Translations under genes and position numbers: made by a program | Notes under the pieces: generated by a model | The model's database searches: none | Told to the model about the DNA's origin: nothing | What the model saw: only the letters and a program-made list of their open reading frames with translations | Source of the DNA: DATGIQ01 sp035295665 | Lineage (GTDB): Bacteria > Planctomycetota > Planctomycetia > Gemmatales > Gemmataceae | Assembly (NCBI GenBank): GCA_035295665.1 | Contig: DATGIQ010000515.1 | Coordinates: 1 to 17,302 of the forward strand | Reading direction: 5' to 3' | Length of the DNA stretch: 17,302 nt | In this document: one piece after another, positions 1-10,000 of the stretch | Layout of the letters: the number at the start of each line of letters is the position of its first letter | Position numbering within the stretch: the first letter of the stretch is position 1

Positions 1-627
1 CTGTTGCGGGACATGGGGCGAACGGACGAGGCACTCGCTGAATATGGCCGCCTAATCCCCGCTCTGGAGGCATCGTGGCGGATGGAAGAGCGAAACTCGT
101 TTTTCAAGACACTGCTCTGCGGCGCTTATTCGGGGCGCGCAATCACATTTCTCCTGGAGAGTCAGTTCGGGGAAGCGCTTGCCGACGCAAAGCGAGCCTT
201 GGCGACGGACTCCGGATCGGTGCCCCAGTTCTTCGAATTCCAGATTGCGTTCATCCGGGCACGCATGGCCAGTGGGACCGCGGATTTCCGCGCTCCGTAT
301 GCGGGTGCCGTTGCGGTGGCGGACCGCCTTCTCCGTACGGGGGTGTTTCCCGGCGGACATCTTTATACCTTCGCAGGGATCTATTCGCGAGCCGCGGCCG
401 CGGCAGCAAAGGATGAAGCCATTCCCGCGGCCGAGCGCTCGGCCCGAGCCGAACGCTATGCAGCCCTTGCCGTCCATCTCCTCGCCAAGGCCCATGCAGC
501 TGGCTTTTTCGTGCCGGCGGGAAGGGTCGAGCAACTCCGGACCAACGCCGAATTCGATCTGCTCCGTGGCCGTTCGGATTTCCAGAAGCTCTTGGCGAAT
601 GTGCTGGAGAAGCGTGGCTCGACTTGA
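1..627 (+). CDS. Ser/Thr protein kinase with TPR C-terminus, 3' end only (partial)
   Basis: Only the last 208 codons are present; the reading frame is open from base 1 and ends at TGA 625-627, so the start and any kinase domain lie outside the window. The visible protein is an Ala- and Leu-rich helical region that matches the C-terminus of the next gene (its residues 878-1087) from end to end, sharing GRTDEALAEYGRLIP, FFVPAGR/FFIPAGR and DFQKLLA. Similarity is also high at the DNA level. By that paralogy it is the tail of a membrane-anchored kinase whose TPR-like helices probably bind partner proteins. The stop lies 33 bp before the next start on the same strand, so co-transcription is plausible. 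A TTG at position 4 could be mistaken for a start, but the frame continues upstream of it and the homology begins mid-protein. That the missing part is a kinase is inference from the neighbour. Confidence 0.85.
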   Translation: MLRDMGRTDEALAEYGRLIPALEASWRMEERNSFFKTLLCGAYSGRAITFLLESQFGEALADAKRALATDSGSVPQFFEFQIAFIRARMASGTADFRAPYAGAVAVADRLLRTGVFPGGHLYTFAGIYSRAAAAAAKDEAIPAAERSARAERYAALAVHLLAKAHAAGFFVPAGRVEQLRTNAEFDLLRGRSDFQKLLANVLEKRGST

Positions 628-660
628 TCCGACGATGGAGCCGCCTGATAATTCAAGTCA

Positions 661-3600
661 ATGTCCAAGATCCATGACTATCTCGCTGCCTTGCCGAGGC
701 AGCGCTGGCGCGAAATCCAGGACCGGCTCGAGGAATTCGAGTCCGCCTGGGAATCGGGCCAACCGCCGGATTTGGATACGTTCGTCAGCCAGCAAACCAC
801 CGACCGGGGCGCGGTGCTGGCCGAGCTGGCCCACATTGACCTGGAATACCGCCTGAAACGGGGTGAGCCGACTCGTGTCGAGGATTACCTGAAGCGCTTT
901 CCCGAATTGGCGGCCGATCGCCACAGTGTCCTGGAGCTCATTCTGGCCGAATGCCGGCTGCGCGCCCGCCAGGATCCCCGCTTGAAAACCGACGAATACG
1001 TATCTCGCTTCCCCGACTTTCGGCAAGAGCTGGCGGATCCACTGTTGCCGCTCCATCCTCGCCTCGGCGCCCCGACGAGCAACCCGGTAATGCGGGCCCA
1101 GCAAGGATCGGCGCGCGAAGGAACTCTTGCGCCGGGCCCAGGAGTGCGGCTGGGCAAGTATCTCCTCCTCGAGGTGGCCGGCCGGGGCGCCTGCGGCGTG
1201 GTCTACCGGGCTCATGATCCTGAGCTGGATCGCATCGTGGCCGTCAAGCTTTACCGGCTCGATCCGCTGGCCACCGCGGCGGACAGTGAACGCTTCTTGC
1301 GCGAAGCGCGCAGCGCCGCTCAACTCCGGCACCCCCACATCGTGAGCATCTACGAGACCGGCCGCGATGGCGATGTCGTCTACCTGGTTGGCGAATTCAT
1401 CGATGGCCGCAGCCTGGATAAGCAGTTGCGGGAAGAACGATTGTCCGCACGGCAAGCGGCGGAACTGATGAGCGGTGTGGCGGAAGCCGTGGACCATGCT
1501 CATCGCATGGGGGTCGTTCACCGCGATCTCAAGCCGGCCAACATCCTGTTAGCGTCCGTGATCCGTAGTCCACAATCCGAAGCAGGCGACCACGGACCAC
1601 AGACGACGGATTACGAACTCATTCCGAAAATCACGGACTTCGGCCTGGCCAAGCGGGAAACCGGCGACAAGACCCTCACGGCCACCGGTGAAGTGCTGGG
1701 CACGCCGGCGTACATGTCGCCGGAGCAGGCCCGCGGCGAATCCCATAAGGTCGATGCCCGCAGTGATGTCTACAGCTTGGGCGTCGTGCTCTATGAGCTC
1801 TTGACCGGCGAGGTTCCGTTCCGCGGCACGCCGGGTGCGGTCTTGCGTCAGGTCCTGGAAGACGAGCCTCGTCCGCCGCGGCGAATTGATGAAACGATTC
1901 CGCGGGACCTGGAAACCATCTGTCTGAAGTGCATGGAGAAAGAGCCGGGACGCCGTTATGCCGGGGCTCTGGCCTTGGCCCAGGATCTGCGCCGCTTCCT
2001 GGCCGGCGAGCCCGTGCTGGCCCGGCCGGTAGGTCGCTTGGATCGGCTGGGCCGCTGGTGCCGCCGCAAGCCGGTGGTGGCCGGACTGGCGGCTGGGCTG
2101 GTGGTCGTCTTCTGCGCTGGGTTTGTAGGCGTCACCTGGGAGTGGCGGCAAGCCGTGCAGAGCTCGACGGAGGCCCAGGAGCAGCGGGTCCGTGCCGAGC
2201 AACACTTGCAGAGTCTGCGCGAGGCCGTGGACAAGTATTACACCCGGGTCAGCGAGAATCAGCTCTTGCGCGAGCCCAGTTTGCAGCCGTTGCGGAAGGA
2301 GCTGCTCGAAGCCGCTCGGGACTACTATGCCGGTTTCGTCCAGGAGCACGAAAACGATCCCGCCCTCCGCGCCGAGTTGGCCTGGGCCTTGTTTCGCCAG
2401 GCGGGCATCACCCGGGACCTGGGCTCCCCCCAGATCTCGGTCGGACTCTTCGAACAGGCGCTCGCCATCCAGGAGCAACTGGTACGCGCATCCCCGGAGG
2501 TCGAAGCATACCAGTTCGCCTTGGCGGCGACGCTCAACAACTTGGGCAGCTTGACTTACGTCCTGGAGGAATCGGAAGCGCGGTATCGGCGAAGTCTGGC
2601 CCTCTTTCAGGACCTTGCGCGGCGGTTCCCCGGCACGGCTGCCTACCGGCATGGCGTGTACAGCAACTACAACAATCTCGGCCTTCAGTACGCGGTTGCC
2701 TGGCAAATTGGTAAGGCCGAGAAGGCGTACCAGGATGCGATTACTACCGTGCAGAAGCTGGCCGATGAGGAGCCGGGGAACCCGAATTACCAGACGGACT
2801 TGATTCGCAGCCTGATGAATCTCGGCGACCTGTGCCGGCTGAGCGGTCAACTGAAGAAGGCCGAGATTCATTTCCAAGCGGCCCTGGACCTCAGCGCGCG
2901 CTTCGTGAAGGAGCATCCCGGCGTCTCGTCGTTCCAACGCGCATTGGGAGGCAGTTACATTAGCCTGGGGCTCGTGAAGCTGACCGCTCAGCAATGCGTC
3001 TCGGGGGAGGCAGCGGCGGCGCAAATGGCACAAGCCCGCGCCACTCTGGAAACGGGGTTGGTCCATCTGCGCCAGGTAGCCCGCGACGGTCCCAGCGTGA
3101 CCGCCTATCAGCACGATCTGGCGTCTGCCTTGCTCAATTGGGGGATCTGGTGCGAATTGAACGGCCAGTGGGTGGAAGCCGAGAACGCCTTTACGGAGTC
3201 GTTGGCGCGCTTCGACAAGATACCATCCAACTATGACCTCCTGGCGCGACGGAATGGCAATCGCGAACTGTGCCATCTGGGTTACGCCGGCTTCTTGCGA
3301 GATATCGGGCGAACCGACGAAGCACTCGCCGAGTACGGCCGCCTGATCCCCTCCCTGGAGACAGCGTGGCAAAACGAAAAGCGAAACCTTTACGCCAAGG
3401 TGCTGCTCTGCGGTGCTTATCTCGGCCGCGCAGACACCTTCTTCTTGGCGGGCCGATGCGCAGAGACTCTGGCCGATGGGGAGCGCGCGATGGCCACGGA
3501 CGAAGGGCTGCTGCGGCCGCTCCTTGAATTTCAGCGCGCGTTCCTCCGCGCACGGATCGCCGGTCAGACAAAGGATTTTCATGGCAACTATGCGGGCGCA

Positions 3601-3924
3601 GTTGGGGCGGCCGAGGGCCTACTCCGCTCGGTGGTGCTTAATGGCGGGGGCCTCTGTAGCCTTGCCGGGACCTATGCGGTGGCCGCGGCCGGGGCCTCCG
3701 GGGATCAACGACTCACTCCGGCCGAACGAACAGCGCGAACGGAACAGTACGCGGCTCGTGCTGTCCTGCTGCTTACCAAGGCGCAAGCGAGCGGTTTTTT
3801 CATCCCCGCCGGCCGGCTTGCGCTCCTCCGCGAAGGTGCGGAATTCGAGTCCCTGCGTGCCCGTCCCGATTTCCAAAAGCTCCTGGCCGAGGTGCAGAGC
3901 GCGGCTGCAAGCGATGACGAATAG
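661..3924 (+). CDS. Transmembrane Ser/Thr protein kinase with TPR repeats
   Basis: 1087 aa, complete. Residues 1-160 form a planctomycete-type N-terminal region with two Y-x-x-RFP motifs (76-81, 113-118). The kinase domain runs from about 166 to 450: glycine loop GRGACG (174-179), VAVK lysine K196, alpha-C E215, catalytic loop HRDLKPAN with D289, DFG with D326, activation-segment end GTPAYMSPE (347-355), and subdomain IX D369. All key catalytic residues are present, so it should be active toward Ser/Thr. An unusual insert of about 20 residues separates the catalytic loop from DFG. One membrane helix lies at about 471-492, after a basic RRK; a short coiled-coil-like stretch (about 495-540) and TPR-like repeats to the C-terminus follow. 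This topology suggests a cytoplasmic kinase and an extracytoplasmic TPR sensor or scaffold. No convincing Shine-Dalgarno sequence precedes ATG 661 (nearest GGAG is 20 nt away), which suggests translational coupling or a leader-independent start. The C-terminal 210 residues duplicate the upstream gene. Substrate unknown. Confidence 0.96.
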   Translation: MSKIHDYLAALPRQRWREIQDRLEEFESAWESGQPPDLDTFVSQQTTDRGAVLAELAHIDLEYRLKRGEPTRVEDYLKRFPELAADRHSVLELILAECRLRARQDPRLKTDEYVSRFPDFRQELADPLLPLHPRLGAPTSNPVMRAQQGSAREGTLAPGPGVRLGKYLLLEVAGRGACGVVYRAHDPELDRIVAVKLYRLDPLATAADSERFLREARSAAQLRHPHIVSIYETGRDGDVVYLVGEFIDGRSLDKQLREERLSARQAAELMSGVAEAVDHAHRMGVVHRDLKPANILLASVIRSPQSEAGDHGPQTTDYELIPKITDFGLAKRETGDKTLTATGEVLGTPAYMSPEQARGESHKVDARSDVYSLGVVLYELLTGEVPFRGTPGAVLRQVLEDEPRPPRRIDETIPRDLETICLKCMEKEPGRRYAGALALAQDLRRFLAGEPVLARPVGRLDRLGRWCRRKPVVAGLAAGLVVVFCAGFVGVTWEWRQAVQSSTEAQEQRVRAEQHLQSLREAVDKYYTRVSENQLLREPSLQPLRKELLEAARDYYAGFVQEHENDPALRAELAWALFRQAGITRDLGSPQISVGLFEQALAIQEQLVRASPEVEAYQFALAATLNNLGSLTYVLEESEARYRRSLALFQDLARRFPGTAAYRHGVYSNYNNLGLQYAVAWQIGKAEKAYQDAITTVQKLADEEPGNPNYQTDLIRSLMNLGDLCRLSGQLKKAEIHFQAALDLSARFVKEHPGVSSFQRALGGSYISLGLVKLTAQQCVSGEAAAAQMAQARATLETGLVHLRQVARDGPSVTAYQHDLASALLNWGIWCELNGQWVEAENAFTESLARFDKIPSNYDLLARRNGNRELCHLGYAGFLRDIGRTDEALAEYGRLIPSLETAWQNEKRNLYAKVLLCGAYLGRADTFFLAGRCAETLADGERAMATDEGLLRPLLEFQRAFLRARIAGQTKDFHGNYAGAVGAAEGLLRSVVLNGGGLCSLAGTYAVAAAGASGDQRLTPAERTARTEQYAARAVLLLTKAQASGFFIPAGRLALLREGAEFESLRARPDFQKLLAEVQSAAASDDE
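1555..1610 (+). repeat. Imperfect inverted repeat inserted in frame in the kinase gene
   Basis: Arms at 1555-1571 and 1594-1610 are 17 nt each; the left arm matches the reverse complement of the right at 13 of 17 positions, around a 22-nt centre. The element adds roughly 20 residues, including the low-complexity GDHGPQTTDYE, between the end of the catalytic loop (ILLAS) and KITDFG, where related kinases usually have about five residues. It stays in frame with no stop. It looks like a small dispersed palindromic element that landed in a tolerated loop; dispersal elsewhere in the genome cannot be seen from this window. Confidence 0.6.
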
Positions 3925-3928
3925 TCAG

Positions 3929-4002
3929 GGGACACAAGCCTGAAGCGTCAGCAAGGGAAGGGGTTCTGCGCTTCCATCGCTTGCTCTTCAGGCTTGTGTC
4001 CC
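3929..4002. repeat. Long inverted repeat between convergent genes; possible bidirectional terminator
   Basis: A perfect 17-bp inverted repeat: left arm 3929-3945 (GGGACACAAGCCTGAAG) and right arm 3986-4002. Pairing resumes inside with AGCAAG (3950-3955 and its complement 3980-3985) after a 4-nt bulge, so the hairpin is long and strong. It fills most of the 108-bp gap between the stop of the kinase gene (3924) and the stop of the giant gene on the other strand (4033). This is where a shared terminator is expected, but no T-tract follows either arm, so it does not fit the standard intrinsic form. The structure also fits a REP-like interspersed palindrome placed between convergent genes. Confidence 0.7.
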
Positions 4003-4032
4003 GGAGTTGCTGCGAGTGTGGTCCGCGCCCTC

Positions 4033-7000
4033 TCAGCCGCCGTTGATGCTCAGAAAGACGCTGAAGCCCTCATTGCGGAGAAGGGAATTGCTGCCCCACG
4101 GCTCGCCGCCGATGGCAAAATGATTGGCCGCCAGCAGCACTTGGTAGACATTCTGGATGGTAGAATTCGGCACCCCGAACGCCGCTCCGTTGAAGCCGAT
4201 GTTCACGTTGTAGGCCCCAAGGCCGGCGGCGTTGACCAGGAAGCCATATTGCTGCCCGGTCGTACCGCCCAGCGATTGCGTCGTGGCAAAGACTTCCAAG
4301 GCGGTGGCCAGCACTTGCGCATCGAGCTTCAGCGTGTTCTGCTGCGTGAACAGTCCCAGGTAGAAGATGGCCACCTGCGCATTGGTGAAGCCGCTCAGAT
4401 TGGGAGCGCCATTGCTGCCGCCATACAGGTTGGGCAATGTCATCGCCAGCCATTGGCCCACCGTTTGGCCACCGGAAGTGAGCCCTAACCGGCGGATCAA
4501 CTCCTGGCCGAGCAGACCGGCCCACCAGCTCGTCGGCTTGGTCATCTGTGCGGGAATCGGGAGTCCCACTGTCGTAATCGAAACCGGATTCTGGAGTGTT
4601 GTCGGGACCCCTTCATGGTTGATCGTGAGGCTGATCGTGTAGGAGCCCGCGGCCGCATACGTATGCGTGCCGCTGACCGTGAAGGTGCCGTTACTGACGG
4701 CGAGCGCACCGGTCGTGGCGGGGGTATTATCGCCCCAGTTGAGGGTAGCGGTGTAATGCGTGCCGTCATTCGCTTCCGCGCCGCCGGGATCGGTGAACGT
4801 GGCCACGGCACCGCTAAACGGAGCGCCGGCGGGGGCGTTGACCGCGACCTTCATGGCGATAACCGCCGGGTCGGAGACCTGCACGGCCACGCTGACGGTG
4901 TTGGAGGCGGTGCCGGCGTGCATGACCTTCACCTTGACCTGCCCGGAGAGGCCATCTTCCTCGACGTAGCGATGGCTGCCCGAGACCGTGAAGACGCCGT
5001 TGACTGGGGCGGCGAGGGTGACGTTGGTGTCGCTGATGAAGCCGTTGCCGTCGCCCCAATCGACCTGGACCGAGTAGCTGGCCGGCGGCTGCGGCCCGGC
5101 GGGATCGGTGAAGGTAGCCAGCGTTTGTACGGTGGAGGTCTGCCCTTCGGCGGCCGTGAAGGGACCGGTCGCGGCCGTGGCAATGACCGCGCTGCTGCCG
5201 ACCGTGGTGATCGCTTGCGCCGCGTTGGGGAAAGGCTGCCGGTTGCCGACGTGGTCGGCGGCGACGCTGAAAAACGCGTAGCTGTGGCCGAAGCTACCGT
5301 TGAACGTGGCCGAGGTCTGGGTCGTGGCCAGCAGAAAGAGCACAAATGGTCCATTGTCGGTGGAAACAAACACATCAAAATAGGCGATTCCAGAGCCCCC
5401 CACATCGTCCATTCCGGACCAGCTCACGGTAAATGTCGGGGCGTTCGTGACCGCCGGGAGTGGGTTGACACTGCTGGAGGGCGGCAGAGCGTCGATGGTG
5501 TTGAAGATTTGCACGGTGTTAATCGGCGCATTCTGGTCGAACACCACAGTCGCCTGGGCATTGATGACCGTGCCGGTCTTGTCGGTTGCCTTGGGCCGGA
5601 CAAAGTAGGAAACAAAGCCCTCCCCCCGTCCGGTGCTGTCATCCGGCGGCAAGAAGCCTTCGAGCGGGTTGCCGAGCGGTACATCGAGCGTCGTGGGGTC
5701 GATGGCCGTGAAGATCCAGGTGATCACGCCGGTCAACAGGTCCAGACCGGCACGGATGTCCACAAACACACCGAGAGTTGCCGTCGCATCCACGCGGGTG
5801 CTGAACGAGCTAAGTCCCGCCGGCACATGGATCACGAAGTTCCCAAAGCCCATGTCACCCAGCTGGAAGGTGCTGCCGTCGAGGTTGGGGTCGAGATGCT
5901 CGGTGACCGTGACGGTCTGAGCCGGTGCGGTGGCGGAGGACTGGTTTTCGAATTGAACGGTGTAGGGCATAGCCTGGGCTGGGTTGACGTAGTTGGAATC
6001 TCCGTAGCCAGCCGGCCCGACAATCGCGTTGGGGTCGTGAGAAAAGAGGTGGACAATGAACCAGCAAAGTTGCGCCGCAATCAACCCGGCCAGCACGGAA
6101 GCGACGAAGTTTAGGCCCGGAACCGGAACGAGGACAAAAGCCAGGAATGCGGCCGTGCCGCCCACGAGGATGTCGCAAAGGATGTGCAGGGCCGCGTTCA
6201 CAATGGCCTGGGCCCGATCGTCGAAGGTGTGATCGTGCCCTTTCTTTTCGATGGTTCGATTCCCGTAGACGCCGGAATTGGTGCTATCGGTCGGATTGGT
6301 GGTCAGAGCCTGCCACGTCGGTCCATCCAGCAGGACAGCAACCACTTGGCCGACCTGGCCAATCTTCACGACGCGGCCGGCGTTCGCCCGTACTACCGGT
6401 GAATTCGCTATAGTGTTCCCAATGCCCTTCAGCGAATTCTTTACGCCATCTCCCACGACAGTGGAAACTGGAATGGAGCCATCGGGGGCACCCCCACTGG
6501 TGGGGCCGGTCGGAAGCTCATTGATGCCCAAACCTTTGAGTTTCCCCTGTAGGGCCAAGAGCTTCTGAATCGTGTTGATGCTCGATCGGATACTGGAAAC
6601 AGTTTGGTTCCACGGCAGGTTTGCTCCATAAGACCCCGGGTCAGGGGGAATAGACTGCGCCCCCGCGTCCTGAAGTGTCTGGCCGAGAGCGCGGACAGTC
6701 GTCCCCACTTTGTAATCCATCGTATTCGCCCACGTTCCTGGATTCTTGATTGGCTGGAGGCCAAAGAATTTCGTCTTGTTGCGGTTAAACTGTTGGAGAA
6801 GCTGGAAGACTTCTTCGGGGCTGAGGTCGTCCGTCCCGCCGGGGTCAACTTGGCCGGGAACCCTGTTACCGGCGTAACGATACAGGTTCGTATCCCCCCC
6901 AGAGATGCCGATCGGGTCCGGTTGCAGGAAGCGGCCGAGGCGGGGATCGTACCATCGGTTGCGCATGAAGTAGGTGCCCGCACCGTCGTCGAGCACGCCA

Positions 7001-10000
7001 TATTGCCCGGAAAACGTGAACGGCTGGGCAGTAACTTGTCGCAGCACCGATTTCTCGCCAAATGGGAGATACGAATACGAGTCCTGGATGGTGCCGCTGC
7101 TGTCGGTGATCTGCCCCGTGTTGCCAAACGGATCGAAATGATAAAAACTCGTCATCCCGGAGGAATCGATGCGCTCTGTTGGGCCGATCGCCTCGACGTA
7201 GTGGGCGATGAGCGTCCCGGAGCTGTTGAACTGAGCGACCATTTGGGAGAGAGCTGGATCCACCAGCTCACGAACCGTTTGTCCGTTGTGCGTGCTTCCG
7301 ATGCGGTTGCCAAGGGCGTCGTAGGTAAACGTGTACTGATCCGTCGGCGTGGTGATCCCCACAAGATTTCCAAGCAGATCGTAGGAATAGGCGGTATCAC
7401 CTCCCGGGCCCGATTGCCGGATCATATTCCCGTTGGCATCGTAGGAAAACCGTAAACTGCCAGCGGTCAGATATTGGTCCAGGACGTTGCTCTGATAGGT
7501 TGTCGTCCCGGAAGCATCGGTCTCTGAAATGCGATTGCCGTCCGCATCGTACTGATAGGAGATCGTCTGGCCGTTGGGGAGCATGGCGGAAATGAGTTGA
7601 CCGCTCCCGTCATAGTTGTAGTTGGTAACTCCGTCGTTGGATGTCACGGAGCGGACCTCGCCGAGAGCGTCGTAGGCGAGCTGGAACTGGGAGAGCACTG
7701 CTCCGTTCGGCCCGAGGTTGAGCAGGCGCACCAATTGGCCGACCGCGTCATAAAAGTACTGGGTCACGGAGCCATCGGCCAAGGTTTCGCTCTTGAGTCT
7801 TCCGATGGCGTCGTAGGTATACGTAACGAAGACATGGCCGTTGCCATCATCGACTTGGGCAAGTCTGCCGAGCGCGTCATAGACAAAGTGCTCCATGAAT
7901 CCGGTTTGGTCGGTCTGTGTCGTGGGCTGGCCAGCCGCATCGTAAGTAAACTGCAGCGAAGTGCCATTGGGATAGCTGATCCTTGTCATGCGGTCGGCCG
8001 CATCGTAGGTCATCGTGGTCGTTCCCGAAGGGCCGCTCGCAGATATCTGGTTCTGGTGAGCATCATAGGCGAAGTGGATCTGAGACCCATCGGCGAGGTC
8101 TTCTTCCGTGAGAAGACCATGGGCATCGTGGACGAATCGAACGGTGTGCCCGGCGCGATCCGTCGTTTGGGTCGTTTGGCCGAGGGAATCGTAAGCATAG
8201 GTCCTGAAAGAACCATCGGGAGCTGTTTCGGTCACGAGGTTCCCGTTCGAATCGTAAGCGAGGCGATCGGTATTGCCGGCGGGACCTGTGAGACTGAGAA
8301 GATTCGCGAAATTTGCAGAAAACGTCATGGCGACATTTTCACCGTCGGGACCGACCATGTGCAAGCTACTGTTTGCGTCCTGGTATTGGCTTACGAAGCT
8401 GGGACCCAAGGGACCGGTCTCCCCCACCAGTCTGCCGAGAGAATCGTAGGCCAGATCGGCATAGCTGCCCAAGGCATCGATCTCGCGGGCAACCTGTCCT
8501 ACATCATTGAGATCGATTTCGCTCGTGGCGCCAAAGGCATCCGTAACCAGAGCCCGTCCGGTGCCATCGTAGGCGTAGGTGACTGCCGAAGCGCCACCGT
8601 CCAGGCTCAGGTGGGCCAGGCGACCTCTGGCGTCGTACTGGAAGAACTCGTGCGTACCGTCGGGGAACGTGATGGAACTCACGGCATGATTCTGCGCGGG
8701 GGTCCCTGTCGTGAGGTACGTGTAGGAGGTGGTGCCGGTCGGATCCGTGACGCTCAAGAGCTGCTGGCCGCTGGCATCATAGCTGAAAATCGTCTGCCGT
8801 CCCACAATATCCGTCAGGCGAACGAGGTTCCCCTGGGCGTTGTAAGCCATCGTGGTAGTCTGCCCGTACGGATCGGTGATTGAAACAAGCCGGCTATTCG
8901 AATCGTACGATCCTGTGTAGCGGTTGCCGTTGGGATCCTGCGTAAAACTCCAGAGGCCGTCCGGGCGGAAAACATCTCTTGTTCCGTCCTTCTCCAGCAA
9001 TTGGAGCGTGCCGTTGACCAAGAACAACTGGGATGTGCTCACCGGATCGAAATTCTGATAAGACCCATCTGGTTGCTTGGCGAAGAGCTGAACGGTATTG
9101 GCGTCGGTGATCGTGACGTCCCCGGTCGACGGGTCTGTGGTTGCGGCCCAATGGGTTGGGTCGGGCCACCCGAAGCCCAGCGCCCCCGTTTGGTAGCGGT
9201 TACTGATCGTGCCGAAGTTGTCGGCGAGTTCCAGCTCGAACCGCACCATACGCATGGCGTCAACCGTCTGCACCGCGAACTGGCTCAAATAGCTGGCCAG
9301 CCGATCGGCGACCGCCTGAAATTGGACATACGTATTGCCCATATCCGCCATGAAATTGGCCACGATGGCGTTGTAGGCGTCCGGAGAAACCGTCGGCGGC
9401 ATCAGCGCCGGCAACAGGCTCCCCCAGTCGATGGTTTCAAGCCCGGCGGGGGAATCGAGGTGGTACCCTGCCTCCGAGTTGGTTGTGCCTTGCGTCTGGA
9501 CCGTGATGGTGCCGTGCGCACCCGGAGGGAGGACACCCGCAGGTCCCTGGGGGTTGGTCGCGAGAAGGAACAACGTCGACAGTGGAAAATTGTCTTCCTC
9601 GGGCAGCTCGAGGGTGGCGTTGTCGGCCGTCAGCAGCATGATGGGGGCCGGCACATCGTTGTTGCCGACGTTTTCGTAGTCGATCGTGATGGTCGTGGTC
9701 GCCCCAGGCTTGTCGTTGGCCGGATGACTTACGTGGAACTCGAACATTCCGGGCGAGCCGGTCGTGACCTGTACCATCTGAGCTGCGGTCGAAGTGAGGC
9801 CGTGGTCGGAGACCACGACACGGTAGGATCCCAGCGGCACTCCGGTCAGGTCAAAGGTCGCGTACAACGTGTTGGCATTGCGGAAAAGAAGTGCGGTTGG
9901 GGCCTGAGGCGTGCCATTGGGACCAATCAAGCTCATGGTTGTTGCGGGCGTGAAGCCGGCACCCGTGACGGTGATCGTCAGAGGACCCAGGTTTGCCGCA

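Noticed and set aside
2426..2640. Possibility of a toxin domain directly after the RHS core (coordinates here are residue numbers of the giant protein, about 6190-6834 in bases)
   Set aside because: The linker is helical and rich in Asn/Gly/Pro/Thr with no nuclease, deaminase or protease motif that I can recognise, and the chain continues into structural domains.
1549..3582. 677-codon open frame on the minus strand through the kinase gene
   Set aside because: It lies opposite a well-supported kinase/TPR coding frame, is rich in Gln/Arg/Leu as expected from antisense reading of GC-rich codons, and shows no domain or ribosome site.
3925..4032. The hairpin as insertion sequence ends or an attachment site
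   Set aside because: There is no transposase or integrase nearby, no target duplication, and only a 40-nt loop between the arms.
4615..6114. 499-codon plus-strand open frame opposite the giant gene (also 7597-8883 and 9001-10095)
   Set aside because: These translations are Gly/Arg/Val-rich mirror readings of the PKD, YD-repeat and CARDB-like regions, without domains of their own.
6880..8930. Regularly recurring short DNA words that could suggest a CRISPR or satellite array
   Set aside because: They are degenerate codons of YD repeats in an open frame; spacing and sequence vary and no identical direct repeats with unique spacers are present.
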